From UBA2588 sp964343075 (GTDB lineage: Bacteria; Chloroflexota; Dehalococcoidia; Lucifugimonadales; UBA3495): a stretch of DNA of 64,000 bases. How positions within the stretch are numbered: position 1 is the stretch's first letter; every line of letters begins with the position of its first letter. The notes under the pieces were generated by a model. It worked only from the letters and a program-made list of their open reading frames with translations. It was not told the origin of the DNA and did no database searches. The DNA lies in NCBI GenBank assembly GCA_964343075.1, contig CAYFGT010000001.1, positions 62,001 through 126,000 of the forward strand, read 5' to 3'. Position numbers and translations under genes: made by a program. Positions 42,457-52,003 of the stretch are shown piece by piece.

Positions 42457-43701
42457 CTATAGGATTCTTTTCAAAATTTGAATATTTTCCCCATCTTTAA
42501 CGACGTGCTTGATATGATCCCTATTACGTAAGATGGATATATCGTCCAGAGGATTCCCGTCGACAATTACCATATCTGCTACTTTCCCGACCTCGATAGA
42601 TCCAACGCAATCGTCGATTTCAAGGCATTCAGCCGCTGTGATAGTGCCTGCTTTAAGAGCTTCCAATGGAGTCATTCCGTTCTCAACTAACAATTCAAGT
42701 TCATGCGCATTATCTCCATGTATAAATCCTCCAGCATCTGTTCCTGCGACTATTTTGACCCCCTCTTTCATTGCTATCTCGAAACTCCGGCGGTGTTGAT
42801 CAATGAGTTGTTGTGCGCGAACTTGGACATGGGGAGCACTGTGGGTTTTATGGTAGTCGTAGACAGTAAATGTTGGAACAAAAAAAACGTTTTTCTCGGC
42901 CATAATTTTAAGAAGATCTGGATCTTCTTCTAAATGGCACCCATGTTCTACTGAGTGTACTCCTTCTTCTATACATACTCTCAATCCAGGGCCACCTAGT
43001 GCATGGCACATAACTTTTTTATTTAACCGTGCACTTTCATCAATGATCAGGCGTACTTCTGATCGAGTAAAAGATGTGTCTCTGGGGCCAAGTCCTTTGC
43101 GAGAACTAGCACCCCCTGTTGTAGCGATTTTGATCACGTCAGCTCCACACCTGACCAATTCACGCAATTTATGTATTATTTCATCCGGTCCATCAACAAC
43201 TGCATTAGGAAGCATTGGATTATTGATTAACATATTAGTGTGGCCAGATCCACTCACTCTATCGCCTATTCCTCCTGTCTGAGACATTATACTTATCGCT
43301 AAGACTAAACGAGGCCCATTACATAGACCCTCTTCTATGGCAATTTTATAACCTGCATCTAAACCACCTGCATCTCGAATAGTTGTATAACCTGATTGCA
43401 ATGTATCTTCTAGTACTTTGAATATTCGTATCGAGTTAGTTGATGCTGGTTCATCTAGGTGCCATCTGCTCATCAGCTCATAATTCTTAGAAGCTAAATG
43501 ATCATGGCAATCGATTAATCCAGGGAGCACCGTCAAACCAGTGACATCATAAACTTCTTCCATACTGCTGATCACCGCGTCACTAATATTGCTGTGAGAT
43601 GTTATTTGGGTTATAGATGGACCATCTACAATTATAGTCTGGTTCTTCAAGATCGAGCCTGTGTTGAAATCTATAATGTTCGCTCCGATGAATGCTTTCA
43701 T
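42457..43701 (-). CDS. Amidohydrolase-family protein (imidazolonepropionase/prolidase-like)
   Basis: The 414-residue metal-dependent hydrolase has the HxH metal site in GLIDCHDHLAS, a lysine ligand region ADVIKIATTGG, His ligands in CHALGGPG and VEHGCHLEED, and the Asp in AGTDAGG. The C-terminal GSIEVGKVADMVIVDGNPL is the small beta-sandwich typical of the family. It probably cleaves a cyclic amide or a dipeptide-like substrate. trmD follows after 9 bases. Confidence 0.87.
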   Translation of the reverse strand: MKAFIGANIIDFNTGSILKNQTIIVDGPSITQITSHSNISDAVISSMEEVYDVTGLTVLPGLIDCHDHLASKNYELMSRWHLDEPASTNSIRIFKVLEDTLQSGYTTIRDAGGLDAGYKIAIEEGLCNGPRLVLAISIMSQTGGIGDRVSGSGHTNMLINNPMLPNAVVDGPDEIIHKLRELVRCGADVIKIATTGGASSRKGLGPRDTSFTRSEVRLIIDESARLNKKVMCHALGGPGLRVCIEEGVHSVEHGCHLEEDPDLLKIMAEKNVFFVPTFTVYDYHKTHSAPHVQVRAQQLIDQHRRSFEIAMKEGVKIVAGTDAGGFIHGDNAHELELLVENGMTPLEALKAGTITAAECLEIDDCVGSIEVGKVADMVIVDGNPLDDISILRNRDHIKHVVKDGENIQILKRIL

Positions 43702-43792
43702 AATAGTGACCTCTGTTTTCTAGAATATTAAGTCTGGAATTAGATAAATTGTGATTCTGGATCAACTATAACGTTATTATGCCAAAAATACA

Positions 43793-43819
43793 TTGTCAAA
43801 CTCATTATTTTGCTACAAT
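43793..43819 (+). promoter_or_regulatory. Extended -10 promoter before the CinA/NadD-like gene
   Basis: TTGTCA (43793-43798) and TACAAT (43814-43819) are 15 bases apart, short for sigma-70, but TGC directly before the -10 box (43811-43813) makes it an extended -10 promoter. The same TTTTGCTACAATG block occurs at 23065-23077. Confidence 0.45.
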
Positions 43820-43874
43820 GGTACCGCAATAACATATATAGGAATACGGTTATAGTTATAACCTAGGATTTGGA

Positions 43875-45014
43875 ATGGAACCGTACATAGAGAAAATTGT
43901 AAATGAAATCCATAGTTCTAAACTTAAGATTTGTTTAGTAGTGGCTGGAGCAGGAAATCAGGCGGTTTCTTGGCTGTTAAATGTGCCTGGTGCGTCCAAT
44001 ACTATATTAGATATATCTATACCATATTCTGAGAATGCTATGTCAGAAATATTAGATGGGTTACCGGAGAGTATCGTTTCGCAAACTGCTGCTTGTTCGA
44101 TGGCGGTACGAAGCTTTATCAATGCAAAAAGATATTGTGAGACTGAAACTGAGGTATTAGGTATTAGTTGCACAGCCACGATAGCTACCAATCGAGAAAA
44201 ACGAGGAGATCATAGGGTGGTAATCGGTGTTTGTTCTCAGAACAAACTTAGGACTTACAGTTTAATACTTACTAAAGGCGCTAGAAACAGGGAGCAAGAA
44301 GATCTGGTAGTGAGTACGCTACTACTTCATGTTATAGCACAATATTCAGGTACTGAATTTGATTTAGATAACATGCTTATGAATGAAGAAATAGTAGAAC
44401 TTCATGATATATCTGCATTTCAGTGCTTGAACATGGTTAGAGACGGAGATATACCATTTGTTCTTTTGGGTCCTGACCAAACTATGAACTTCTCGTTGCC
44501 GCCTATAGAATCAAGTGTGATTTTCCCAGGTTCATTCAATCCACTACATGCCGGACATAAAGCGTTAAAAAAAGTCATGGGAAATGAATTTGGCCTGTCA
44601 ACAGTGTATGAAACGTCGATAGTTAATGTAGATAAACCTCCTTTAGCGATAGATGACATCATGAGTAAAGTTTCCCAATTTGAGTTCTCAGAAAAATTAT
44701 TAATAACTAATCAAGCAACCTTTGTAGGTAAAGCTAAACATCTGAAAAAATATAGGTTCTTAGTAGGTTGGGATACGGCCAAACGTATAATAGACCCCAA
44801 ATATTATTCTGATGAGCGTGACATGCTGAAAAAATTAGGGACAATGTTGGGAAATGGTAACCGGTTTTATGTCGCCGGGCGATTGGATGACGGAGTGTTC
44901 AAAGGGATACAAGATTTAGATCTCCCTGAAGGATTATCTGATTTGTTTGTTGGTATTCCTGAAGAATTATTCCGTGCTGATATATCATCGACTGAAATAA
45001 GACAAAACGAATGA
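43875..45014 (+). CDS. CinA-like/nucleotidyltransferase fusion protein (NMN-metabolism type)
   Basis: The N-terminal half (about 1-165) resembles the CinA C-terminal/PncC domain: VPGASNTILDISIPYSENA and VLGISCTATIA align with its VPGSS...YSNEAK and VTGIAGP regions. The C-terminal half (about 218-379) is a cytidylyltransferase-like domain with PGSFNPLHAGH (HxGH) and ISSTEIRQ, as in nicotinate/nicotinamide mononucleotide adenylyltransferases. The AESCTGG loop that holds the PncC catalytic Ser is replaced by VAGAGNQ, so deamidase activity is doubtful. Similar fusions are known in plants (annotated there as nucleotidylyl transferases). It may couple nucleotide salvage steps. It is the only gene between the minus amidohydrolase and nuoA. 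Confidence 0.78.
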   Translation: MEPYIEKIVNEIHSSKLKICLVVAGAGNQAVSWLLNVPGASNTILDISIPYSENAMSEILDGLPESIVSQTAACSMAVRSFINAKRYCETETEVLGISCTATIATNREKRGDHRVVIGVCSQNKLRTYSLILTKGARNREQEDLVVSTLLLHVIAQYSGTEFDLDNMLMNEEIVELHDISAFQCLNMVRDGDIPFVLLGPDQTMNFSLPPIESSVIFPGSFNPLHAGHKALKKVMGNEFGLSTVYETSIVNVDKPPLAIDDIMSKVSQFEFSEKLLITNQATFVGKAKHLKKYRFLVGWDTAKRIIDPKYYSDERDMLKKLGTMLGNGNRFYVAGRLDDGVFKGIQDLDLPEGLSDLFVGIPEELFRADISSTEIRQNE

Positions 45015-45041
45015 TATGTTTTCTTATGTGGGTTTATTTGA

Positions 45042-45076
45042 TTGACTGTAAAATCTGAGGAATGATATTCTACAAT
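45042..45076 (+). promoter_or_regulatory. Possible promoter region of the nuo operon
   Basis: TTGACT at 45042-45047 can pair with GATATT (45064-45069, 16-base spacer), or the TACAAT at 45071-45076 can act with a weak -35. Either would start the 11-gene nuo transcript about 60-70 bases before nuoA. Confidence 0.3.
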
Positions 45077-45141
45077 AGATACAAAATCATATCACTTTTA
45101 AACTGACGGTTTGTGTTCATTAATCTGAAAAGGATCGATAA

Positions 45142-45522
45142 ATGGAAGTATTTGTTAACGATTGGCTAGCCGTATCTCTATCAGTGTTAGTGGGAGCGGG
45201 AGCTATTATGGGGTTATTTATAGCTTCTTTTATTTTTAGCGCCAAACGCAAATCGGAGATTAAACTTACTACTTATGAATGCGGGATTCCAAGCGAAGGA
45301 TTTACCTGGGCAAATATAAATTTCAGGTTTTATATTTTTGGCATCTTGTTTTTGATTTTTGATGTAGAGGCGGTTTTTCTTTTCCCGTGGGCTCTTATCT
45401 TCTTAGAGCAAAATAGCTTAGGGAACCCTATCCCATTTTACGCGATGATGATATTTTTGGTGATCTTGTTCTTTGCAATCTTATATGGATGGAAAAAAGG
45501 AGTGTTCGAGTGGCAGAAGTGA
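45142..45522 (+). CDS. nuoA: NADH-quinone oxidoreductase subunit A
   Basis: A small membrane subunit of complex I near the quinone site. The 126-residue protein has three hydrophobic helices and the conserved loop YECGIPSEG (Cys in the quinone-linked TMH1-2 loop), then the NINFRFYIFGILFLIFDVEAVFLFPW-type segment, of which FDVEAVFLFPW is the strongest match. It opens an 11-gene operon without NADH-module genes. Confidence 0.96.
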   Translation: MEVFVNDWLAVSLSVLVGAGAIMGLFIASFIFSAKRKSEIKLTTYECGIPSEGFTWANINFRFYIFGILFLIFDVEAVFLFPWALIFLEQNSLGNPIPFYAMMIFLVILFFAILYGWKKGVFEWQK

Positions 45523-46040
45523 ATTCTACAACGGGAAATTTGCCCGGAAAGAGCAGGTTTGACCAAGTATTGGGCCCCAAAGTGCCGGGAGTCATAACAA
45601 CCAGCAAAGAACAATTATTTGGCATGGCTAGGAAATCTTCATTATGGACACTAAGTTTTGGGCTTGCTTGTTGCGCTATAGAAATGATGTCAACATATAT
45701 GTCTCATTATGATTTAGATAGGTTTGGTGTTGTAACATGGCCATCCCCGAGACAATCGGATGTGATGATTGTAGCAGGGACCGTAGTAAAGAAAATGGAA
45801 GAACCTATCAGATTATTATATGAGCAAATGCCTGATCCTAAATGGGTAATCGCTATGGGCAGTTGTGCGACTAACGGCGGCCCATATTATAAATCTTATT
45901 CTGTTGTTATGGGAGTCGATCACATAATTCCAGTGGATATATACGTACCTGGCTGCCCGCCAAGACCAGAAGCTTTGCTATATGGCATCGTAAAGTTACA
46001 AGAAAAAATCATGCAGGATTCTAAAAGCAATGGTAGATAA
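45510..46040 (+). CDS. nuoB: NADH-quinone oxidoreductase subunit B
   Basis: NuoB binds cluster N2, the electron donor to quinone. Motifs are FGLACCAIEMM, MGSCATNGGPYY and VPGCPPRPEAL, giving the four cysteine ligands. The GTG at 45510 overlaps the nuoA end and follows AAGGAG with a 7-base spacer, so it is preferred over an ATG at 45489 that lies before the ribosome site. It overlaps nuoC by 11 bases. Confidence 0.95.
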   Translation: MAEVNSTTGNLPGKSRFDQVLGPKVPGVITTSKEQLFGMARKSSLWTLSFGLACCAIEMMSTYMSHYDLDRFGVVTWPSPRQSDVMIVAGTVVKKMEEPIRLLYEQMPDPKWVIAMGSCATNGGPYYKSYSVVMGVDHIIPVDIYVPGCPPRPEALLYGIVKLQEKIMQDSKSNGR

Positions 46041-46530
46041 GCCAGACTGTAAATCAGACAATGCGGAGTTACATCCGTCATTAATAAGATTGCAAGGGGT
46101 TCTAAGCGACAAATTTGGAGACGCGGGATTCTCTGTAGTGATGACCGACAACATCCCCTCGGTCGAGATCACGAAAGAAATGGTGCATGATCTGTGTGTG
46201 TTTTTTAAAGAAGATCCTTTTTATGACTCTAAAATGCTATCTTGCATGGCCGGCGTGGATTACGTGGATTACTGTCAAATTTTATATATGCTTTATTCGG
46301 TAGAAAATAATTGTACTGTAGGAATTAAATGTAATATCGATTATGAATCCCCAATGCCTAGTGTGTCGGATCTATGGAAAGCGGCTGATTGGTATGAAAG
46401 AGAGATCCATGATCTTTATGGTATTGAATTTGAGGGTAACGAAGATATGTCTCCCCTATTACTTTATGACGGATTTGAAGGATATCCCGGGAAGAAAGAT
46501 TTCCCATTTTATGACTATCAGGAATATTAA
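46030..46530 (+). CDS. nuoC: NADH-quinone oxidoreductase subunit C
   Basis: A peripheral-arm subunit. The 166-residue protein ends with the family signature WYEREIHDLYGIEFEGN and YPGKKDFPFYDYQEY. It is separate from nuoD, unlike the NuoCD fusion of E. coli. It overlaps nuoB by 11 bases and precedes nuoD by 6. Confidence 0.95.
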   Translation: MVDKPDCKSDNAELHPSLIRLQGVLSDKFGDAGFSVVMTDNIPSVEITKEMVHDLCVFFKEDPFYDSKMLSCMAGVDYVDYCQILYMLYSVENNCTVGIKCNIDYESPMPSVSDLWKAADWYEREIHDLYGIEFEGNEDMSPLLLYDGFEGYPGKKDFPFYDYQEY

Positions 46531-46536
46531 CGAACA

Positions 46537-47652
46537 ATGATGCGACAATCTGGCAATCAAACAGTGGATATGATGCTTAATATGGGTCCTCAACATCCAT
46601 CTACACACGGTGTCTTTCGTATGGAACTGCAGGTTGATGGGGAAAAAATTATTGATGTAAAGCCGCATATAGGATATTTACACCGAGGTTCTGAAAAATT
46701 GAGCGAAGGAGAACAATATCATCAAGTTGTTACCTTGTTTGACAGAATGGATTATCTGGCAAATTTTAACAATGAACTTGTATATTGCATGGCCGTTGAA
46801 AGACTTTTGGGTCTCGAACTCTCGAAGAGAACAGAATATATTCGAGTAATCTTGTGTGAATTAAATCGTATTGCTAGCCATTTATTGTATGTAGGTACCA
46901 TAGGGCTAGATGCTGGTGCCATGACGCCAGCATTGTTTTCGTTTATTGGTAGGGACAGGATCCAAACTTTGTTTGAAAGTATTTCTGGTGCCCGTATGAT
47001 GCATAATTATTTTAAGATAGGGGGCTTAAAGCAAGAGGTTCCTAATAATTTTATCCAAATGGTCAGAGATATACTCCCTGATATCAGGAAAGACGTGGAT
47101 CAAGCAGAAAAATTGCTGACATTCAACGAAATATTCCTGAGTCGTACAAAAGATATTGGGCTTATAACGGCTGAACAAGCGATAGATTATGGATTGACCG
47201 GTCCATGTTTACGTGGGTCAGGCGTAAGGTACGACGTTAGGAAATCTGAGCCATATTCTGTGTACCAAGACTTTGAATTTGATATTCCTATAGGTTTAGA
47301 CGGGGATTGCTGGGATAGACATTGGGTGCGAGTTAAGGAAATGGATGAATCACTAAAGATTGTGGAGCAAGCCATAAATAATTTGCCCGAAGGCGACATT
47401 GAATCCCCTTTAGGTAGACGTTTAATACGCCCTCCGGAAGGAGAAGTGTACGTAAAAACAGAAAATCCTAGAGGAGAAATAGGGGTTTATTTAGTAAGTG
47501 ACGGAACAGATAAACCGTATAGACTTAAAGTGAGGCCTCCATCATTTTGCAACCTTTCAGCTATTCAACCTCTACTCAAAGATTCATGGATTGCTGATTC
47601 TGTAGTGATATTGGGATCATTGGATATTGTGCTGGGAGAAGTTGATAGATGA
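46537..47652 (+). CDS. nuoD: NADH-quinone oxidoreductase subunit D
   Basis: The 49-kDa-type subunit forms the quinone cavity with NuoB. The 371-residue protein contains GPQHPSTHGVFRMELQVDGE, HIGYLHRGSEKL, ELNRIASHL and the C-terminal DIVLGEVDR. The hydrogenase-type Ni ligands are absent, as expected of complex I. It overlaps nuoH by 4 bases. Confidence 0.96.
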   Translation: MMRQSGNQTVDMMLNMGPQHPSTHGVFRMELQVDGEKIIDVKPHIGYLHRGSEKLSEGEQYHQVVTLFDRMDYLANFNNELVYCMAVERLLGLELSKRTEYIRVILCELNRIASHLLYVGTIGLDAGAMTPALFSFIGRDRIQTLFESISGARMMHNYFKIGGLKQEVPNNFIQMVRDILPDIRKDVDQAEKLLTFNEIFLSRTKDIGLITAEQAIDYGLTGPCLRGSGVRYDVRKSEPYSVYQDFEFDIPIGLDGDCWDRHWVRVKEMDESLKIVEQAINNLPEGDIESPLGRRLIRPPEGEVYVKTENPRGEIGVYLVSDGTDKPYRLKVRPPSFCNLSAIQPLLKDSWIADSVVILGSLDIVLGEVDR

Positions 47653-48746
47653 TTGGTGGAATAAACACACTGATAAGTCTATTGTTGTTATTCTCATTTT
47701 TGGCAATTGTGGTACTGTCGTTGGTATGGTTAGAAAGGAAGGCATTAGGTAGGTTGCAACTTCGGCTAGGACCCACTCGGACCGGCCCATTTGGATTGCT
47801 TCAGCCAATCGCTGATGCTATAAAGCTTGTACTGAAAGAAGATATAGTGCCAAATTCTTCCGAACGGGTGATTTTCTGGGTAGCTCCGATCGTAGTAGTG
47901 ATTTCAGCATTCATGCTCTGGGTAACTATCCCTTTTACGCCTGATATTGTGGTAGAAAATTTAGAAGAAATGGGCTTATTTTACATCGGAGCTGTGGGAG
48001 TTATAGGAATTTTAGGACTGGTATTGGCTGGTTGGGGTTCGGCAAACAAATATGGAGTAATTGGGGGATTGAGAGCTGCGGCGCAACTAATCAGTTATGA
48101 GATCCCACTGATTATGGTATTGGTCTCTGTAGCTATAATTACCCAAACGTTTAATCTTGTTGAAATTGTTGCTCTGCAGACACCTGTGCCATTTGTCTTG
48201 GTATTGCCCTTAGGTTTTGTGTTGTTTTTTGTTGCTGGTTTAGCAGAAGTAGGAAGAACTCCTTTTGATATATATTTTGCAGAATCAGAAATTGTTGGAG
48301 GTCCGTTTGTTGAGTACAGTGGTGCCCACTGGGCTGTATTTTTCTTGTCTGAATATATCAACACATTCGCTATAGCAACTTTGACTGTCTTATTGTTTTT
48401 AGGAGGGTGGGCAGGTCCATTTTTGCCTCCGGTTGTGTGGCTGTTAGTGAAGATATATGCTGTTATCTTATTAATTTTCTGGATACGAGGAACGTTGCCT
48501 AGATTAAGGATAGATCAATTAATGGGATTTGCATGGAAAGTTATGGTTCCTCTGTCATTTTATCTAGTAGTATGTTCTTCCATGTTCACGTTTTATAATT
48601 TACCTTGGTGGTCATCCACAATCATGTCTTTGTTTGGGTTAGGAGTCGTAGGCTTTATAATTTATAGATATATAACAGCGCCCGCCCGTAAAGTAGCTGA
48701 AGTAAGGGAACGTTTACGCTCCTTGCAAAATTCACAAGAGGTATAG
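47649..48746 (+). CDS. nuoH: NADH-quinone oxidoreductase subunit H
   Basis: The heel subunit of the membrane arm, closing the quinone chamber. The 365-residue protein has about eight helices and the motifs WLERKALGRLQLRLGP, FGLLQPIADAIKL, EVGRTPFD, AESEIVGGPFVEYSG and RGTLPRLRIDQLM. It overlaps nuoD by 4 bases and precedes nuoI by one. Confidence 0.96.
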   Translation: MIGGINTLISLLLLFSFLAIVVLSLVWLERKALGRLQLRLGPTRTGPFGLLQPIADAIKLVLKEDIVPNSSERVIFWVAPIVVVISAFMLWVTIPFTPDIVVENLEEMGLFYIGAVGVIGILGLVLAGWGSANKYGVIGGLRAAAQLISYEIPLIMVLVSVAIITQTFNLVEIVALQTPVPFVLVLPLGFVLFFVAGLAEVGRTPFDIYFAESEIVGGPFVEYSGAHWAVFFLSEYINTFAIATLTVLLFLGGWAGPFLPPVVWLLVKIYAVILLIFWIRGTLPRLRIDQLMGFAWKVMVPLSFYLVVCSSMFTFYNLPWWSSTIMSLFGLGVVGFIIYRYITAPARKVAEVRERLRSLQNSQEV

Positions 48747-48747
48747 G

Positions 48748-49224
48748 ATGTTAAGTACAGTAAGAGGAATGATTCAGACCTTGTCATCGACTTTTCGTGG
48801 GTTACGAAGTCCTGTGACTAAATTGTACCCAGAGAATCCCACTGTGCTTCAAGACAGATTTATGGGATTTCCCGGTTTGACATGGGACAGTGAAATGGAC
48901 GAGCCCTTCTGCACTGGTTGTATGGTATGTATAAGGAATTGTCCAACTCAATGCATGACAGCCACTATGAAAGATAATCCCAAATTTGCAGATGAAACTA
49001 GTAAGAGACGCAAGATTGTTGATGAGTTTGAAATTAATCTCAATCGATGCATATTGTGCGGTATTTGTGTTGACGTTTGTAATTTTGATGCAATTGTTAT
49101 GACACACGAGCATGAAGAAAGTGGGTTGCAACGAGATGGCAGCAGAATGAACTTAAGTGGTTTGTTACAGATTGGTAGCAATTATCAGTCTGCTACAAAC
49201 TGGAAACCAGCATCAAAGGAATAG
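48748..49224 (+). CDS. nuoI: NADH-quinone oxidoreductase subunit I
   Basis: A ferredoxin-type subunit carrying clusters N6a and N6b. The 158-residue protein has CTGCMVCIRNCPTQC and CILCGICVDVCNFDA, two complete CxxCxxCxxxC motifs, with an amphipathic N terminus that can sit on the membrane. It starts one base after the nuoH stop. Confidence 0.95.
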   Translation: MLSTVRGMIQTLSSTFRGLRSPVTKLYPENPTVLQDRFMGFPGLTWDSEMDEPFCTGCMVCIRNCPTQCMTATMKDNPKFADETSKRRKIVDEFEINLNRCILCGICVDVCNFDAIVMTHEHEESGLQRDGSRMNLSGLLQIGSNYQSATNWKPASKE

Positions 49225-49234
49225 TTTACTTAGT

Positions 49235-49732
49235 ATGCATTTGATCATTTTCACAATAATTTCAGTAGTACTTACTGTATGTGCTCTTGGAGTAGTTACT
49301 TCTAGGAATATAGTCCACTCTGCTCTCTTCCTGTTATTTGCGCTAATTAGTGTGGCTGGGATATATCTTGTTCTACTAACTGAATTTTTGGCTATTGTTC
49401 AGTTACTGATATACGGTGGAGCGATAGTGATAGTGATCCTATTTGCATTGATGCTCACACGCAATGAAGAATACCCAAAAATTCAGAATAACAAATTGTG
49501 GCCTGTGTCAGGTATATTGTCAGTCTTGGTTCTTGTTACTTTGTTAACTGCATACATGAGGTCTGATGCTATTCGAGAAGCTTCTACATCAATTACCCCA
49601 GCGGGAGTCAAAATTTTGGGAGCTTCTTTGTTCACAACTTGGGCTATACCATTTGAAATTGCATCTTTGGTATTACTTGTCGCTTTGATCGGAGCTATTG
49701 TGATTGCTCGATCAGATAAGGATGGTAACTAG
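49235..49732 (+). CDS. nuoJ: NADH-quinone oxidoreductase subunit J
   Basis: An antiporter-arm base subunit of five helices. The 165-residue protein has SRNIVHSALFLLFALISVAG and the pi-bulge region FLAIVQLLIYGGAIVIVILF. The ATG at 49235 gives the normal hydrophobic N terminus; the frame is also open upstream into nuoI, but that extension is polar and unlikely. nuoK starts at the next base after its stop. Confidence 0.93.
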   Translation: MHLIIFTIISVVLTVCALGVVTSRNIVHSALFLLFALISVAGIYLVLLTEFLAIVQLLIYGGAIVIVILFALMLTRNEEYPKIQNNKLWPVSGILSVLVLVTLLTAYMRSDAIREASTSITPAGVKILGASLFTTWAIPFEIASLVLLVALIGAIVIARSDKDGN

Positions 49733-50053
49733 ATGTTAGAGTTAATTCATGTCAACATATTGAGTTTAGTCTTATTTTCTGTTGGTCTGTACGGAGTGCT
49801 GGCCAGGAAAAGCGCTATTTTGATTATTATGGCCATAGAACTGATGTTGAATGCAGTAAACATCAATTTTATAGCCGCAGCAGCATTTAACCATGGAGGA
49901 GGATTATTTACCGAATTTGATGGGCACATATTAACCATATTCATTATTACTATAGCAGCTGCTGAAGTTGGATTAGCTTTAGCTTTGATTTTACGGATAT
50001 TTAGAAATAAATCTACAGTTAACGTTGATCAGTTTGACATTATGAAGTTGTAA
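49733..50053 (+). CDS. nuoK: NADH-quinone oxidoreductase subunit K
   Basis: The 106-residue three-helix subunit has GVLARKSAILIIMAIELMLN and ITIAAAEVGLALALIL, including the conserved membrane glutamates that take part in proton translocation. Start ATG 49733 is directly after the nuoJ stop. Confidence 0.95.
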   Translation: MLELIHVNILSLVLFSVGLYGVLARKSAILIIMAIELMLNAVNINFIAAAAFNHGGGLFTEFDGHILTIFIITIAAAEVGLALALILRIFRNKSTVNVDQFDIMKL

Positions 50054-50086
50054 ATTAGGATTTTAAGATATTATGGATTACGTAAC

Positions 50087-52003
50087 ATGCAATATTTCTG
50101 GTTAATTCCTGTAATCAGCTTCATAGCATTCATTATTACAAGCTTAGCGGGCAGTAAAATGCCCAAACAGTCTTGGATATTTCCTGTTGTCGCCATCCTA
50201 GCGGGTTTACTGATTTATTTCTTAGGGTTAACTGAATATTTGCAGTCTCGATTTGATTTGAGCCATTGTGTGAGAGAAACCGTAACTGGAATGGTGTCCT
50301 GTAATTACAGTGTGGAATGGTTCTCTGTAGGTGCCTACGCAGGTGATTCTGTTAATTCATTCATAGGATTTACGGTAGATCCACTTAGCTTGTCGGTTGC
50401 AGGATTAGCGATAGTAGTGGCGCTAATGGTACAAGTGTACTCAATCGGTTATATGAAAGATGATCCTCGATTCTCTTGGTATTACTCAGTTCAAGCCTTG
50501 TTTATTTCCTCAATGATTTTACTGGCACTATCAGATAATTTCCTTCTACTGTACGTGGCATGGGAATTGGTAGGACTATGTTCCTATTTGTTGGTAGGTT
50601 TTTGGTATGAAAAACCAGAGGCTAAAGAAGCTGCGAAGAAAGCATTTACTGTTACGAGATTGGGTGATGTGGGTCTGTTGATAGGAATATTATTGATTTG
50701 GTTTGAAGTGGGATCGTTTAACATGAGCGATTTATTTTCTCATATTCAAACAGGTGAATTGACATCCTGGATGATATTCTCAATTAGTGGTCTTCTGTTT
50801 CTAGGAGCCATGGGTAAATCTGCCCAATTCCCGTTTCATGTGTGGTTGCCAGATGCAATGGAAGGCCCTACTCCTGTAAGTGCTCTGATCCACGCTGCCA
50901 CCATGGTGGCGGCCGGGGTTTATTTAGTAGCAAGAGCATATCCGTTATTTGTTGAGTCTGACTTAATTATGCTCATAGTATCCATAGTTGGATTGATCAC
51001 AGCTATAGGTGCAGCGTTAATTTGTTGTGTATCTATTGATTTAAAGAGAGCTTTGGCTTATTCAACAATCAGTCACTTAGGATTAATGATGTTGAGCTTA
51101 GGTGCCTTTGGGTACACAGCTGCGATATTACATTTGCTGGCCCATGGTTTTAGTAAAGCATTGTTGTTTTTAGGCTCCGGTAATATTATGCATTCCATCG
51201 ATGACTTGAACATACACAAAATGGGAGGGCTTAAATCGGTTTTACCAGCGACTACCATATTGTTCTGCATAGGAGCTCTTTCGCTAGCGGGAATTCCATT
51301 GCTTTCTGGATTTTGGAGCAAAGATGAAGTGATTGTTTCTATAGTTCATAATAGGAGTTTGTTGTTCGCGGTATTATCTATGATTTTGGTGTTCTTAAGT
51401 GGATTCTACATGGTCAGATTGATTATTCTGCCATTCTTTGGATCTCCTAACAGAGATTACAGCCATGCGCATAAACTTCCACTCGTTATGCTACTACCGA
51501 TGGGAGTTTTGGCAATTTTTGTTGTTTTGTTTGGATGGATTGCGATGTATATGCCAGGCGCGCCTAGTAGCTTCGGAACTTTTTTATATTACTCTCACCC
51601 GAAAAACTTTCATCTTGAACCTGATATAGCAACATTGACGCTAATTATTACTTTGATTGCTTTTGTCCTAGGATACTTGATTTATGTGAAAAAACTGAGT
51701 ATTTTCCCCAAGTTGAAAGCAAGAGCGCAGAAAATAATAGGAATCGTAGAAAATAAGTATTATTTCGATGAGTTATACCAGTTGTTGGTGGATAAACTCG
51801 TTTTGCCCATAGCTTTTTTGATAGGTTTAATTGATAGAGTATTAGTTAATGATATTGGAGTGAATGGTCCTGGTTACGTGACTCGCTATTTAGGAGCGTT
51901 TATCAGACACCACATAACAGGACAAATTTATGTATACATGGGACTGATGACCGTGGGTGCCATAATACTCGGAATGTTGTGGATCTGGATGGCACTAATA
52001 TGA
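50087..52003 (+). CDS. nuoL: NADH-quinone oxidoreductase subunit L
   Basis: The distal Mrp-antiporter-like proton pump with the long lateral helix. The 638-residue protein shows DPLSLSVAGLAIVVALMVQ, WELVGLCSYLLVGFW, FPFHVWLPDAMEGPTPVSAL and LKRALAYSTISHLGLM. The C-terminal extension beyond residue 540 provides the amphipathic helix and anchor helix. The stop overlaps nuoM (ATGA). Confidence 0.96.
   Translation: MQYFWLIPVISFIAFIITSLAGSKMPKQSWIFPVVAILAGLLIYFLGLTEYLQSRFDLSHCVRETVTGMVSCNYSVEWFSVGAYAGDSVNSFIGFTVDPLSLSVAGLAIVVALMVQVYSIGYMKDDPRFSWYYSVQALFISSMILLALSDNFLLLYVAWELVGLCSYLLVGFWYEKPEAKEAAKKAFTVTRLGDVGLLIGILLIWFEVGSFNMSDLFSHIQTGELTSWMIFSISGLLFLGAMGKSAQFPFHVWLPDAMEGPTPVSALIHAATMVAAGVYLVARAYPLFVESDLIMLIVSIVGLITAIGAALICCVSIDLKRALAYSTISHLGLMMLSLGAFGYTAAILHLLAHGFSKALLFLGSGNIMHSIDDLNIHKMGGLKSVLPATTILFCIGALSLAGIPLLSGFWSKDEVIVSIVHNRSLLFAVLSMILVFLSGFYMVRLIILPFFGSPNRDYSHAHKLPLVMLLPMGVLAIFVVLFGWIAMYMPGAPSSFGTFLYYSHPKNFHLEPDIATLTLIITLIAFVLGYLIYVKKLSIFPKLKARAQKIIGIVENKYYFDELYQLLVDKLVLPIAFLIGLIDRVLVNDIGVNGPGYVTRYLGAFIRHHITGQIYVYMGLMTVGAIILGMLWIWMALI

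Noticed and set aside
49157..49234. N-terminal extension of NuoJ into nuoI
   Set aside because: The extension is polar and overlaps nuoI; NuoJ normally starts with a hydrophobic helix, as from 49235.
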